Part shown: positions 52,234 through 61,836 of the stretch, piece by piece
How the letters are laid out: each line of letters begins with the position of its first letter
How positions within the stretch are numbered: position 1 is the first letter of the stretch
NCBI GenBank assembly: GCA_030437565.1
Contig: CP129291.1
Coordinates: 3,348,001-3,412,000, forward strand
Source of the DNA: Terrilactibacillus sp. S3-3
Lineage (GTDB): Bacteria; Bacillota; Bacilli; Bacillales; Sporolactobacillaceae
Direction of reading: 5' to 3'
Length of the DNA stretch: 64,000 bases
Translations under genes and position numbers: made by a program
The notes under the pieces: generated by a model
What the model was told of the DNA's origin: nothing
The model's database searches: none
The model's input: the letters and a program-made list of their open reading frames with translations, nothing else

Positions 52234-53492
52234 TCAGAGCACAAGCGGCGCCGGTCCGCCTGCCAGCCCCGACAATGCCAGCATTGTCAAGAAAATTCTT
52301 TGAGGGCCTTCATAGGCGCCGGCCGGATTGAAGGATTCATTCAGCGTGTGTATGCCGCCGCTCTCTCCGCCGCCGCCCAAAGTGACGGCCGGAATGCCAA
52401 GGCTGATCGGCACATTTGAATCCGTGCTGCTTGCTCCTTCCAAAGTCGGCACAAGGCCTAGAACTTGAGCGCCGCGGCGCGGCTGCGGCCTGAACAATGG
52501 CGGCAGCGGCCGGCTGCGATCCGGCCGGGCGGTCGCCCACTTGAACAATGTCGGCCCGAATGGCTGCCGCACAGCCCCAGCGCTCATTTTCCGCATGGAC
52601 GGCCTGCCGGATGCATTCAAGCGCCCGTTTTTTTCTAAAGCCAGCAATGCTTCGGGCGAAGACGAACGCATATCGAGCACCATTTCCGCGTCCTCCGCAA
52701 TCGTGTTGATCGACGTGCCGCCGCTGACCGTCCCGACCGTAAACGTCGTTTTTGGCTCTTCCGAAACAGCAATGTCACTGATGGCAGCGATGGCGCGTCC
52801 CAATGCATGGACCGCGCTCGGTGTTCCGAAAGCGACAAAACTGTGGCCGCCCGGTCCATTAAATTGAATGCGGTAGCGGCGGCTGCCGGCGGCTGAATAA
52901 ATAATTTCAGATGCCGTACCCGGCTCGATTGAAATAAATCCATCGATATCGTCTCTTTCTTTAAAAAGCGCCTTCACGCCGCGCAGATCGCCAAGCCCTT
53001 CTTCTCCGACCGTTGCGACGAAAAGGATGTCCGCATCCGGGACAACATCGGCATGATTCAGCGCACGAATGAGTGTTAATAAGATCGCCAGCCCGCGGCC
53101 GTCATCTGAAATCCCGGGGGCATAAATGATGCCGTCCTTCTTCACTGCCTGAACATTTGTTTCCTCAGGAAAAACCGTGTCAAGGTGGGAAGAAACAACG
53201 ATCTTGCGCCGGGTCCCCGTTCCCGGTTTCGTACCGAATACATTGCCTTCCTGATCGCGCCCCACATCCGTCAGGCCGAGCTCGATAAAGCGCTTTTCAA
53301 ACCAGCTTCCCCGCTCATCTTCTTTAAATGGAGGTGCCGCTATTTCCGTCAGCCGAACCTGTTCCTTTGTTGTATACTCATTATCCTCTTTAAGAAAAGC
53401 AAGCCCGCTTTTTATTTTAGGCAGCTGCGACAGATTGAGCAGCGCTTCCGCAACCTCCGGCAACACAACAACCGTCTTTTTTTCTCAGGCAT
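52234..53492 (-). CDS. M20-family metallopeptidase, with compensating frameshifts
   Basis: Zinc aminopeptidase/carboxypeptidase of the M20 family (PepT-like). Zinc ligands: VSSHLDTVFP (His, Asp), GISDDGRGLA (Asp), ATVGEEGLGD (catalytic Glu and zinc Glu), FISIEPG and SGGIHTLNE (final His). A dimerisation domain sits in the middle (GSRRYRIQFNGPGGHSFVAF). The frame stays open, but residues about 285-340 are translated in the wrong frame between a 7-T run (about 52627) and about 52470; the alternative frame there gives ALECIRQAVHAENERWGC, which is family-like. The N-terminus (MPEKK...) at 53492 behind AAGGAGG needs one more A in the run near 53480. About 420 aa. Confidence 0.85.
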
Positions 53493-53528
53493 AGATTTTG
53501 CCTCCTTCCATTTCTCTTGCCAAGGCCT

Positions 53529-54014
53529 TCACTTCACCACGTCAATCAGCTCCGCCCGAGCCGCTTTTTTTAAATCATCGACGGCAAGAATCATCTGCAC
53601 ACCGATTTTTCCGCCGCTGACAACAATATGGTCTATCTCCGCTGCCGATCCATCGATGACCGTAGGATATAATTTCTTCATACCGATCGGCGAACAGCCT
53701 CCTCTTATATACCCGGTCCATTTTTGAATATCCTTGACATGAATCATTTCAACCTTCTTCTCACCGACACTTTTTTTTGCTGCTTTTTTGAGATCCAATT
53801 CTTTTTCGACCGGAATGACAAAAACATAATGTTCGCCGCTATGCCCCTGGGTTACCAATGTTTTGTAAACGACTTTCGGATCCTTCCCCACTTTCTTCGC
53901 CACCGAAACACCATCGATTTTCCCGTCTTTCACATCATACGTATCGATGCTGTAATGAATGTTTTCGGCATCAAGAAGGCGCATCGCATTGGTTTTTACC
54001 TTCGATTTAGCCAT
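53529..54014 (-). CDS. ybaK: Cys-tRNA(Pro)/Cys-tRNA(Cys) deacylase YbaK
   Basis: Intact 161-aa trans-editing factor that hydrolyses mischarged Cys-tRNA(Pro). Family features: VYKTLVTQGHSGEHYVFVIP, LDLKKAAKKSVGEKKVEMI, GYIRGGCSPIGMKK (the conserved GGxSPxG region) and IVVSGGKIGVQMIL. Start behind CAGGAGATGACAGCTA. Single gene. Confidence 0.94.
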   Translation of the reverse strand: MAKSKVKTNAMRLLDAENIHYSIDTYDVKDGKIDGVSVAKKVGKDPKVVYKTLVTQGHSGEHYVFVIPVEKELDLKKAAKKSVGEKKVEMIHVKDIQKWTGYIRGGCSPIGMKKLYPTVIDGSAAEIDHIVVSGGKIGVQMILAVDDLKKAARAELIDVVK

Positions 54015-54121
54015 TAGCTGTCATCTCCTGAAATATTGCGGTCATATTTGTAAACATTTTTTGTTATTATTTAAATTTTCTTTATGTTATTATTAAGATT
54101 ATTACATAAACATTAAAACGG

Positions 54122-54344
54122 ATAAAGTGAAACTTCAATCAGTAGGGGTTTTCTCCCATCCCCCACTGATTGTTAGCTCTTGCCCACAGGATGTGGGTCA
54201 CACAGACGTTGCCACAGGATGTGGCACCTTTAGTCTATGTTCCCAAGACTGGGCTTTTACGGGCAGTTATCTCCACCTATGCTTCTTCGAGTTCATAGAA
54301 GCCTTGAAGTGGGAGCCTTACTACCCGTTAATGCGGGATAAAAC
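54122..54344 (+). repeat. Structured intergenic repeat (family A), copy 4, full length
   Basis: Starts GATAAAGTGAAACTTCAATC like copy 3 and ends TTAATGCGGGATAAAACG like copies 1 and 2. All hairpins are present, including CACAGACGTTGCCACAGG with TGTGGC and TAGTCTATG, and the large right stem CGGGCAGT / ACTACCCG around GCTTCT / AGAAGC. No reading frame. Confidence 0.65.
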
Positions 54345-54616
54345 GCAGGCCCAAGTTTGGCGCCCGTCCTCTCTTATTCTATTATACATAATCTGTTCAA
54401 GTTAAAAATTGTTGTTATTTATTCGTATATTTGGCGCAGCCAAGCCTTTTTTGATTTAATATTTTACCGAATTTTCCGACTTAACAGCGCGGTTTTCATT
54501 TTTTTCATCTTGGAAACCCGTTATTCAATTTTAAGCCTGCTGATCTTACGGTGCGGGCGGGCGGAATGTAATAAATACGATCTAAACGAATTGATCCAGT
54601 GATTGGAGCGCTGCAT
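54345..54616. other. Intergenic region upstream of the YhgE/Pip gene
   Basis: About 270 bp, AT-rich, no gene; a GGAGCG RBS precedes 54617. Confidence 0.35.
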
Positions 54617-57090
54617 ATGAACATGCTCATTTCCCAGTGGAAAGCCATTTTTAAAAAAAAAATCATTAATGCTTGCAGTGATTGGTATTTTGTTTTTGTT
54701 CCTCTGCTTTATGGCGGCCTCTTCCTCTCCGCCTTTTGGAATCCTTACGGCCATACAAATCGATTGAAAATCGCCGTGATTAATCAAGATAATGGAGCCA
54801 TGATTGATGGAAAGACCGTCGCGTTTGGGCAGTCGCTTACTGATCGGCTGAAAGAGAATCCTAAATTTGACTGGCAGTTCCTTCGCCCTTCCGAAAAAAA
54901 AAAAAAAGCAGCGGAAGAGGGATTGGAGCGGGGCGATTATTACATGATCATCACGATTCCCCACGACTTCTCCAAGTGCGGGCACGCTCCTGAACTCGCA
55001 GCCGAAACAAGTGCAGCTGAACTATGCTGTAAACTCGGGGAAAAGCTATACGGCTGCCCAAATGGTCAAAGGGGTCATCCCTAAAATCAACCATCAAATT
55101 GCCAAAGAAGTAACGAGGAACTACACCATAACACTTTTTGACTTCCTTAAAAAAATGGAAAACGGTCTGAACACAGCCAAGAACAGTGCGGCGGAAGCAC
55201 AGAAAGACGCGCGCGACTTGGCTAATGGGTCAAAAGAGTTCAACAAAGGGATGAAACAACTTGCTTCCTCTTCTTTGCTGTTCAAAAACGGCCTTAATCA
55301 AGCTGCAGCAGGTGCCGAAGAAATGCGTGTCAATCTGAATACACTGCATACGGGCGTTCGAACCTTGGATGACGGTCTTGCCGAATTAAAGCAGAATCAG
55401 GACAAGCTTCACCGCGGCATCACTGACGCAGCCAAGGGCAGCCAAGAACTGGATAAGAAAATACAGCAGCTGCTGAACGGCGAGCAAACTTTCAACAATC
55501 GGATTAACAGCATGATCAGCCTTCTTAAGCAAGCAGGGGACAATGCCGGTTCATCCGGCGGAGGCACGATCGGTACATGGGCGAATTTGTTTGGGAAGCT
55601 GGACCAACAGCTTGATGACATTCAAACCGTTCAACAATCCCTGATTGACAGCACAAAGAGCACCTTGACAAACATTCAGAGCATTCAGGACAGCGAACAT
55701 AAGAAAATCCAAAACTATGTAGCCTCGAGTCTTTATCTATCGCCGCACGCACAGAAAAAAACAATTGGAAGCGGACTCCAGACTATTGAAGCTCAATCCG
55801 ATCAGAGTATGGAAAAGCAAAAAAAGAAACTGGAAGCCAAACTGGACAAGTCGCAGCAACAGTTAGACGACTTAAAGAAGACGCAGGATAATCTGGATAG
55901 TCTGTCCGCCGGCACTCAGGCCATGCTTGATCGGCAAACACAGGCATTGTTAACGGCGGGCGGCTGGCAGATCGCGAATGATCCTAATACGGACTCAAAT
56001 GCTTACAATACCGAAATTCGTCAGGCACTCTCCCGTTTCCAAAAAGACAGCAATCAAGTGGCAAAGGGCACGGCGGCTTTGGCAAAAGCAACCGGCAAGA
56101 TGGCCGCCAGCATGCAGACGCTGCAAGACGGCAGCAAAAAAATACAGCAAGGGACCGATCAGTTGAAAAACGGCAGCTCGGTTTTGAACTCGGGAACCGG
56201 TCAACTGGCAGCGGCCGGCAATCAGTTGACCGGACTTCAGCACCTGTCGGCCGGCGGCGGCGCATTGAACAGCGGAGCCAGTAAATTGGCAGACAGCAGC
56301 GGCCGGTTGAATGACGGTTCCAATCAGCTGCAAACCGGCATCAGCCGTTTTCATCAGCACTTGCAGAATCAATCCAGCAACTTGAGCGGCATCCATACCG
56401 GGCAGCCGCAGGCCGACCGGTTTGCCGAACCAGCGAACTCAGCCGTCAATGACGCCCATTACGTCCACAATTAGTGAAGGGCTGGCGCCGTATATTATTT
56501 CTTTAGGATTATTTGTCGGAGCATTGGCTTTTTCAATATTTTTCCCAATGCGAGAAACGCTATTGACGCCTACATCGGGGCTGGCTTGGTTCTTCAGCAA
56601 ATACAGTGTGGCCGCTGCAGTCGCCATTCTGCAGGCCATATTTATCTGTACCATCCTGCTGGCAGGAATCGGTCTGGAAGTTGCCAGTGTATGGCGATTT
56701 TATCTCTTTGCAATCATCACAAGTCTCTCTTTCTTTGCCTTAGTTCAATGGCTGACCACGGCATTCGGCAATGGCGGCCGAATGATTTCCGGTCTTTTGC
56801 TCCTGATCCAATTCGGCGGAAGTTCCGGCGCTTTTCCAGTTGCCTTGACACCGGCGTTTTATCAATGGGTACATGCCTTTTTGCCGATGACCTACTCCGT
56901 GAAAGGGCTGCGCCAGATCATCTCAATCGGGATTGACGACCGCTACCTGGGCGTTCAATCGCTCATTCTTATCAGCATTGCGATCGCATCGATGATTCTG
57001 ACATGGGTCACCTTCGTTTTTTTAAGAAAACGAAACATACAAGGAAAGCCGAATATCTCAGCTAACAACAACCTGCCGATTAATGGGTAG
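54617..57090 (+). CDS. YhgE/Pip-family membrane protein, frameshifted
   Basis: Large membrane protein of about 824 aa. N-terminal helix and YhgE/Pip head (FVPLLYGGLFLSAFWNPYGH, KIAVINQDNGA, GDYYMIITIPHDFS), a long extracytoplasmic helical region (about residues 150-610) with many heptad-like repeats such as GSKELDKKIQQLLNG-type and LADSSGRLNDGSNQLQTG, and a C-terminal domain with five or six helices (ISLGLFVGALAFSIFFPMRE, MISGLLLLIQFGGSSGAFPV, FLPMTYSVKGLRQIISIGI). Breaks near 54655 and 54700 (A- and T-runs, compensating), 54975 and 56440. Related proteins include phage-infection protein Pip and the EsaA/YueB part of type VII secretion; it converges with a WXG100 cluster. Confidence 0.85.
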
Positions 57091-57349
57091 CTCTCTAAGA
57101 GGGAGATCAGTTTACAGATTAATATTGAGAATACTGATTAAAAAATGGAAAGGCTGTTTCATAGGTTAAAAAACGATTTATGGACGGCCTTTCTTCATTT
57201 AATGGCCCGGCAGGTCAAGTTTTGAGGCACTTTTTTTGGGGTTTTACCTACCTCTTTCAAAGGGGGAGGCCGGATACTGCCCGCCTCAACTAGTTTATAA
57301 AGGCGTATTCTCGTTATAGACAGGTAAAGTTGTTTATAAGATTCAGGCG

Positions 57350-58089
57350 CTATTTCTCCCAATCGTTCCAGTTGCCGGTTTTCTTTAATTTCTTTTTAAT
57401 ATCAGCGTCTACTTGAAACAGATGTTTCCGACTTTCATTTAATCGATGATCGTAGTAATGGACTAGCTCTTTGCTGTATATAATTCTTGTCTCTGAGCGG
57501 GGAGCCAATTCTGTGTATTGGAATCTTTTTGTTATTAAGGGTCTGATCAACGCTCAGTATTTGGTTAAAGTAATTAGGAGAATCCGAACTGTCGAGTGTT
57601 TGAATCCGCCCCGACCGATTTTTCAGAATGACGCGATCATCCCTGCCCTTTCCATAAAAAATGTGAACGGAAGAAATTTGACTTAGAGGCCGTTGTTTTG
57701 TGAAGGAGAATAACCCTTGCCGCTCAATGACACCTTTACTTGACAGTTCGGAGTATTGAAAAAAGCTGTCAAAAGCCATTGCCATTAAAATGGTTGTGAT
57801 CAAAGGGACAAAAATAGGCTTGTTCCCGCGATCATGCCTGTGGACTATAGCCGTCTTTACCCAAAAAACCGCGAACGAACAGCGCCCCCCAGAAAACGAA
57901 CAGTTTCAAACCCCCGCCGCTAAAGAAGAGATTGACGGATGGTGACGCGAACAACTGTATCTGAGCTTGCGTCAGTGCATAGTCAGCGAAAATACCGGCT
58001 ATACATCCCGCAACCACTGTGACAAGGTTAACCGCAAAGCTCTCTTTATTTGTTTTGGTTTTGTTTGTTTGTGAGATCACTGCTTTCAA
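57350..58089 (-). CDS. Hypothetical membrane protein of the WXG100-linked cluster, frameshifted
   Basis: About 246 aa in three frame pieces. The N-terminal half has two or three hydrophobic segments (NLVTVVAGCIAGIFADYA, LFFSGGGLKLFVFWGALFV, IFVPLITTILMAMAFDSFF). The middle, GVIERQGLFSFTKQRPLSQI then SSVHIFYGKGRDDRVILKNR, has the look of a membrane-attached PH-like beta domain, followed by a charged C-terminus (ADIKKKLKKTGNWNDWEK). Breaks near 57840 and 57500. Start at 58089. Function unknown; last gene of the putative operon. Confidence 0.65.
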
Positions 58090-58203
58090 TCAGGATCACC
58101 TTTCTGTCATTCCGGCTCTTCTGTTCCGGGCTTTTTTTTATTGATTCTTCTTTTTCCAGCAATTGTTTACGTAAGTCGTTCGACAATAAAGGCAGGCCAA
58201 TCA

Positions 58204-59002
58204 TCAGCAATATATATAAATCACAATAAAAACTTTAAGAACGAGCGTAAGCATGAATATGTAAATCCAGAGTAACCAGCTTTTTCTTGAATAATCTCTG
58301 ATGAAAAATAGTAATATGGAAAGACCAGCGATACCACCAATGATCTGCTATTCTATATGAATGAAGCTGCCTGATGAACGATGGCGTCGGGGATAAAGAC
58401 ACCGCTTGCTCGGCCATTTGGACCGTTCTTCTGAAATCTCCCCTGGTAATCGTTGCCCCGGCAAGAAGAGACCACAGATCCGGGTCTTCATGCTCATGGG
58501 CCAGCGCTCTTTTTTCATGATATCTGGATTTTCGGTATTCAAACCGTACAGCCGCAATTTGACTGCACAGCGCGTGCGCAAATGAATTATCCGGATCGAT
58601 TCGTAATGCTTTATCAGCACAGATTTGTGCTGCATCCTGATCGTTTCTTTCAAAGTAATACCAACCTCTTGCAACATGTAAATAGGAGGATTCCGGATAA
58701 TAGGACAATGCCGTTTGATTGATTTGATCGAATGCCTCGAATTGGTCTGTCTGGAGATAAAATCTGGAAATGTTGTACAAGGCGTTATAGTTCGAAGGAT
58801 TAATTTTTAGCGCTTTCTCATAAAATTTGAGTTCCTTCTCGTTGTCGCCTTTAAAATGCCAGCAATTTGCTATTATACAAAAAGCATCCTCCGATTGCGG
58901 GTCAAACTGGAGATGCTGCATGGCTTCTTCCATCGCTTCGTTATAGCGCCGCCATTCGAACAGTTGTGCAGCTTTTACAGGTGTATATATATTCATTTTC
59001 AA
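58204..59002 (-). CDS. TPR-repeat protein with C-terminal membrane segments, frameshifted
   Basis: At least five tetratricopeptide repeats in residues 5-210 (for example NEKELKFYEKALKINPSNYN, AAQICADKALRIDPDNSFAH), i.e. a protein-protein interaction scaffold. The open frame ends at 58235, but a shift near 58335 opens a frame encoding two hydrophobic segments (IIGGIAGLSILLFFIRDY, WLLWIYIFMLTLVLKVFIVI) to a stop at 58204, so the true protein is probably tail-anchored. Start TTG 59002 or ATG 58996; AGGTGG is upstream. It lies 14 bp after the AAA+ ATPase gene, so the two probably work together. Confidence 0.75.
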
Positions 59003-59015
59003 CCAACAGAACCAC

Positions 59016-59965
59016 CTACATCATTTCATTTTTCCGCATATAGTCAAGAATCGGCTGATAGTCTTTATTGACATCGCTGTAAAGGGCATAATTCTGTGCG
59101 ACGGAAAACCATTCCATTGTCGAGGGGGCACGACCTGCTATGCTCTCTTCCAGATCCGATGTGGTAATCGGAGAAAGCCGGCCCATTTTCAGGGAACGCG
59201 CAATCGCCAGATCCGCCGCATCACTGACAAGTTGATCAAGATCTGCTCCGGAGAAGTTATCCGTGCTTTGCAATATCTCACCCAGACTAATATTTTCCTG
59301 AGGCTTCCCTTTCAATTTCAGAAGCAGTATCTCTTCACGCTCCGCTTCATTCGGCGGCGGCAAGAAAATCATTTTATTGAAGCGCCCGGGCCTTCTCAGA
59401 GCAGGATCCAAATACCACGGCGTGTTTGTCGCACCAATAACATAGACGCTATCATTGAAAGATGACAGCCCGTCTAGTCTAGTTCGACCAGCAGCTGATT
59501 GACCAGTACCCGATCATGATGTTCTCTCATTCTCTGCCGGTTGCCTCCGATAGAATCCAATTCATCAATAAAAAGGACACAGGGCTTGTTCTCTCTTGCT
59601 TTTTCAAACAAATCATGCAAATTATACTCACTTTGTCCGACATACATACCCAAAATAGCCTGAAGTTCCAGATGGATGAAATTAGCATTTATTTCTCCTG
59701 CAATCGCTCGGGCAATAAAGGTTTTCCCGCATCCCGGCGGTCCAAAGAGCAATAGACTGCCCCCTGTTTCTTTTCCAAATGCCTCAAAAAATCCGGGGTT
59801 TTGCAGCGGAAGAATAAAATCCATTCTGATCTTCTCTTTGACCTCATCAAGACCGCCGACATCCGCAAAAGTCTCACGCGGCTGGCTCGTCTCGACCATG
59901 GACTGAGTGTCTTTATTAAATGCAATGACTTTTATTTTTGTTCGTTCATGTTCCTCGTGATCCAT
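59016..59965 (-). CDS. AAA+ ATPase (classical AAA, single domain) in the WXG100-linked cluster, frame broken by a 5-bp duplication
   Basis: 316-aa ATPase with a short N-terminal region (about 30 aa) and one AAA module: TFADVGGLDEVKEKI, Walker A FGPPGCGKTFIARAI, Walker B VLFIDELDSIGGNR, sensor 1 region VIGATNTPWYLDP, arginine finger LRRPGRFNK, sensor 2 NFSGADLDQLVSDAADLAI. It resembles the ATPase domain of Cdc48/FtsH but has no protease or membrane part. The frame breaks at about 59475, where TAGAC is duplicated (CTAGACTAGACGGG); removal of one copy joins VELD to GLSSFNDSVYV. Known ESX systems use an AAA+ protein (EccA) with TPR repeats; here ATPase and TPR are separate adjacent genes. Confidence 0.85.
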
Positions 59966-60082
59966 GAAGACATCTCCTATAGAATGATAATTTTTAACTT
60001 TTCCGAGTCGATAATTTCTTTCCTAACAATGAATATTTAGATTTTTTTTGTTCTGCTTAAAAGCAAATGTTTTTTATTAGCC

Positions 60083-60170
60083 GAACAGCATCCGCCACGG
60101 CGTCCGCTGTTGTGCACTCGGACCGATGTCGACGCCGAGATCCGAGGCAATTTTGGCGTCTTTGCATGTG
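60083..60170 (-). pseudogene. Fragment duplicated from the glycine-rich protein gene at 61107-61737
   Basis: The minus strand encodes KDAKIASDLGVDIGPSA, matching KDAKIATDIGVDLGASA of the gene at 61.3 kb; about 50 bp (60116-60166) are nearly the same in DNA. After that the frames give ADAVADAVRLIKNICF. No start is present. It lies between the ATPase and the membrane-protein gene, and looks like the left-over of a second, related gene. Confidence 0.65.
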
Positions 60171-60210
60171 ATAAAAAAGCTTCAGGCGATGAAGGCGTCA
60201 TTCTCTTTTT

Positions 60211-61088
60211 TCATAAACGGCGTTTTTTTTTCGCCCGCCGTTTCGCCTTTTCCGCCTTTTCTTCCTTTATCAGCCGCTTAATTCTTTCGTCTTCTTCCCA
60301 TTCCAACCGCTTCAGGTCCTCATCAAATTCCTTATCTTCTTTATCAATCTTCACCTGCTGCTTGGGCGTGATATTGAACGACGGAAAGCGGATTTTACAA
60401 TACAATACAAAGACAAATTCTGTAACGCCTACCGAGTAAGCAATAACGGACATTAACAGCGTTATCGCAGCAATCATAATTGCCTTACCCAATGAACCCA
60501 TAAAGGATACAACTAGACCGCCCAAAATCACGGCGATAAGAGCAATCGGTAAAATGGTCGAGAAACTGGACCAGCCTTCGCTGTACTGCCTCCCTAATAA
60601 TCCGCTACCGTTTCTTCTGAACGCGCCTTTTTCCAGCAGACGGTATGCCCGGAATAAAGAAGCCAAGAAAATAAGCAAACTTCCCATAGAATAAATTAGG
60701 ACAACCGTACCAAATGGAAATAGAGGCAGTTGATCCTTTGAAATTCCAATTGAGGCAAATGTCATATCAAAAATTGCCTTAAGTGCGCTTAAAATGAGTA
60801 CCAGCATCTGAAACCTTTGAAATTTTATACAGATTTTCCTGAAAAAAATAGTAAAGAAAGTCCACCTAATAGAATTAAAGATAACCGTTGAAAAACAAGA
60901 AAGGGATACCAGGCATTGTTCAATACTTTAATTATCATTAATTCTGAACTGCCATATACCCCTACAAGAGATAACACCGAGAAACTCCAGAGCATCTTCC
61001 CTAGCCGGACCGGATTCAGCCGCCCGGATGTAATCCCATTTCTAAAAAACTCAAAATCTCTCTCTGGAAATACTTTTAATGCCTTCAT
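60211..61088 (-). CDS. Hypothetical polytopic membrane protein of the WXG100-linked cluster, one frameshift
   Basis: About 292 aa. The first piece (MKALKVFPERDFEFFRNGIT, helix WSFSVLSLVGVYG, helix LVFQRLSLILLGGLSLLFF) and the second (MLVLILSALKAIFDMTFASI, LLIFLASLFRAYRLLEKGAF, ILPIALIAVILGGLVVSFMG, IMIAAITLLMSVIAYSVGVT) join when one T is changed in the 7-T run near 60845. Six hydrophobic segments are followed by a very basic, charged tail (EEDERIKRLIKEEKAEKAKR). Start behind GAGAGGAGCTAGCG, 18 bp after the upstream gene. No known family recognised. Confidence 0.7.
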
Positions 61089-61106
61089 CGCTAGCTCCTC
61101 TCGGTT

Positions 61107-61737
61107 TCATTTCAACCATGACGCGATTTTTTGTTCTTCCCTGTGGAAGCTATCTTTAGCTAGATCAACCGCACTTTTTTTGCCAAATTTATAGTTTAAA
61201 AGTTCACTTACTGCTGTACCTGCAAGTGCCCCAAGTACTGTGCCAACCGGGCCAAGAAAGGCAGAACCAACGACTGCACCAACACCCGCCGCCGTGGCGC
61301 TCGCGCCGAGGTCGACGCCGATGTCAGTGGCAATTTTGGCGTCTTTGCTGAGGTTGGCTTTTTATTGTCATATTTTTTAATATCCGAATAAACCATGAAT
61401 CCGGTGCCGACGACACCGGCTCCTTTGACATATTTGCCGGCTGCACCTAGTTTCGTCCAGTTTTCTTTTTTCACAAAGTCCAGTTGCTATTGAGGCTGCT
61501 TTTAAACCCGCCGCTGAAAACTTCGAACTTGTTTTTTGTCAAATAGTTTTTAACATCTTTTGATTCTTGAACCAAAGACTCGCCTTGAGGACGGCGCTGA
61601 AGCTGGCCGTTCACTTTTCGCCGGGTAATCCGTACCGCCTGGCCGCTGGTCAAGCTTGTATTAAACAATTGGTGTTTGCCTGATTTTCCGCAGCGATCCA
61701 AAAGATTTTGCCGGGCTTGAGCGATCACCGCGTTCAT
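61107..61737 (-). CDS. Glycine-zipper-like hydrophobic protein next to WXG100, candidate secreted effector, frameshifted
   Basis: About 210 aa. The N-terminal half is soluble and basic (MNAVIAQARQNLLDRCGKSG, QAVRITRRKVNGQLQRR). The C-terminal half, read across breaks near 61475 and 61365, contains KLGAAGKYVKGAGVVGTGFM and then GVDLGASATAAGVGAVVGSA followed by FLGPVGTVLGALAGTAVSEL, a Gly/Ala-rich zipper-like hydrophobic stretch, and a charged end (SAVDLAKDSFHREEQKIASW). Such Gly-rich hydrophobic tails occur in some LXG-type and glycine-zipper effectors of type VII secretion. No LXG domain is seen, so the assignment is speculative. Start behind AAGGAGGGATTGA. Confidence 0.6.
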
Positions 61738-61792
61738 TCAATCCCTCCTTACCTGGAACAGCTGCAGTGAAGCAAAAATTGGCACAACCTTG

Positions 61793-61822
61793 AAAAACCG
61801 AAGCCCCCGCCGGAAGCTTCGG
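61793..61822 (-). terminator. Terminator after the WXG100 gene
   Basis: Minus strand CCGAAGC / GCTTCGG around an inner GCTTCCGGCGGGGGC loop, then TTTTTC. It could attenuate between WXG100 and the downstream genes, giving excess WXG100. Confidence 0.65.
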
Positions 61823-61836
61823 AATCTTATTTTTGA

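Noticed and set aside
61107-61737. LXG-domain toxin
   Set aside because: The N-terminal half is short and basic and shows no LXG helical domain; only the neighbourhood and Gly-rich tail suggest an effector.
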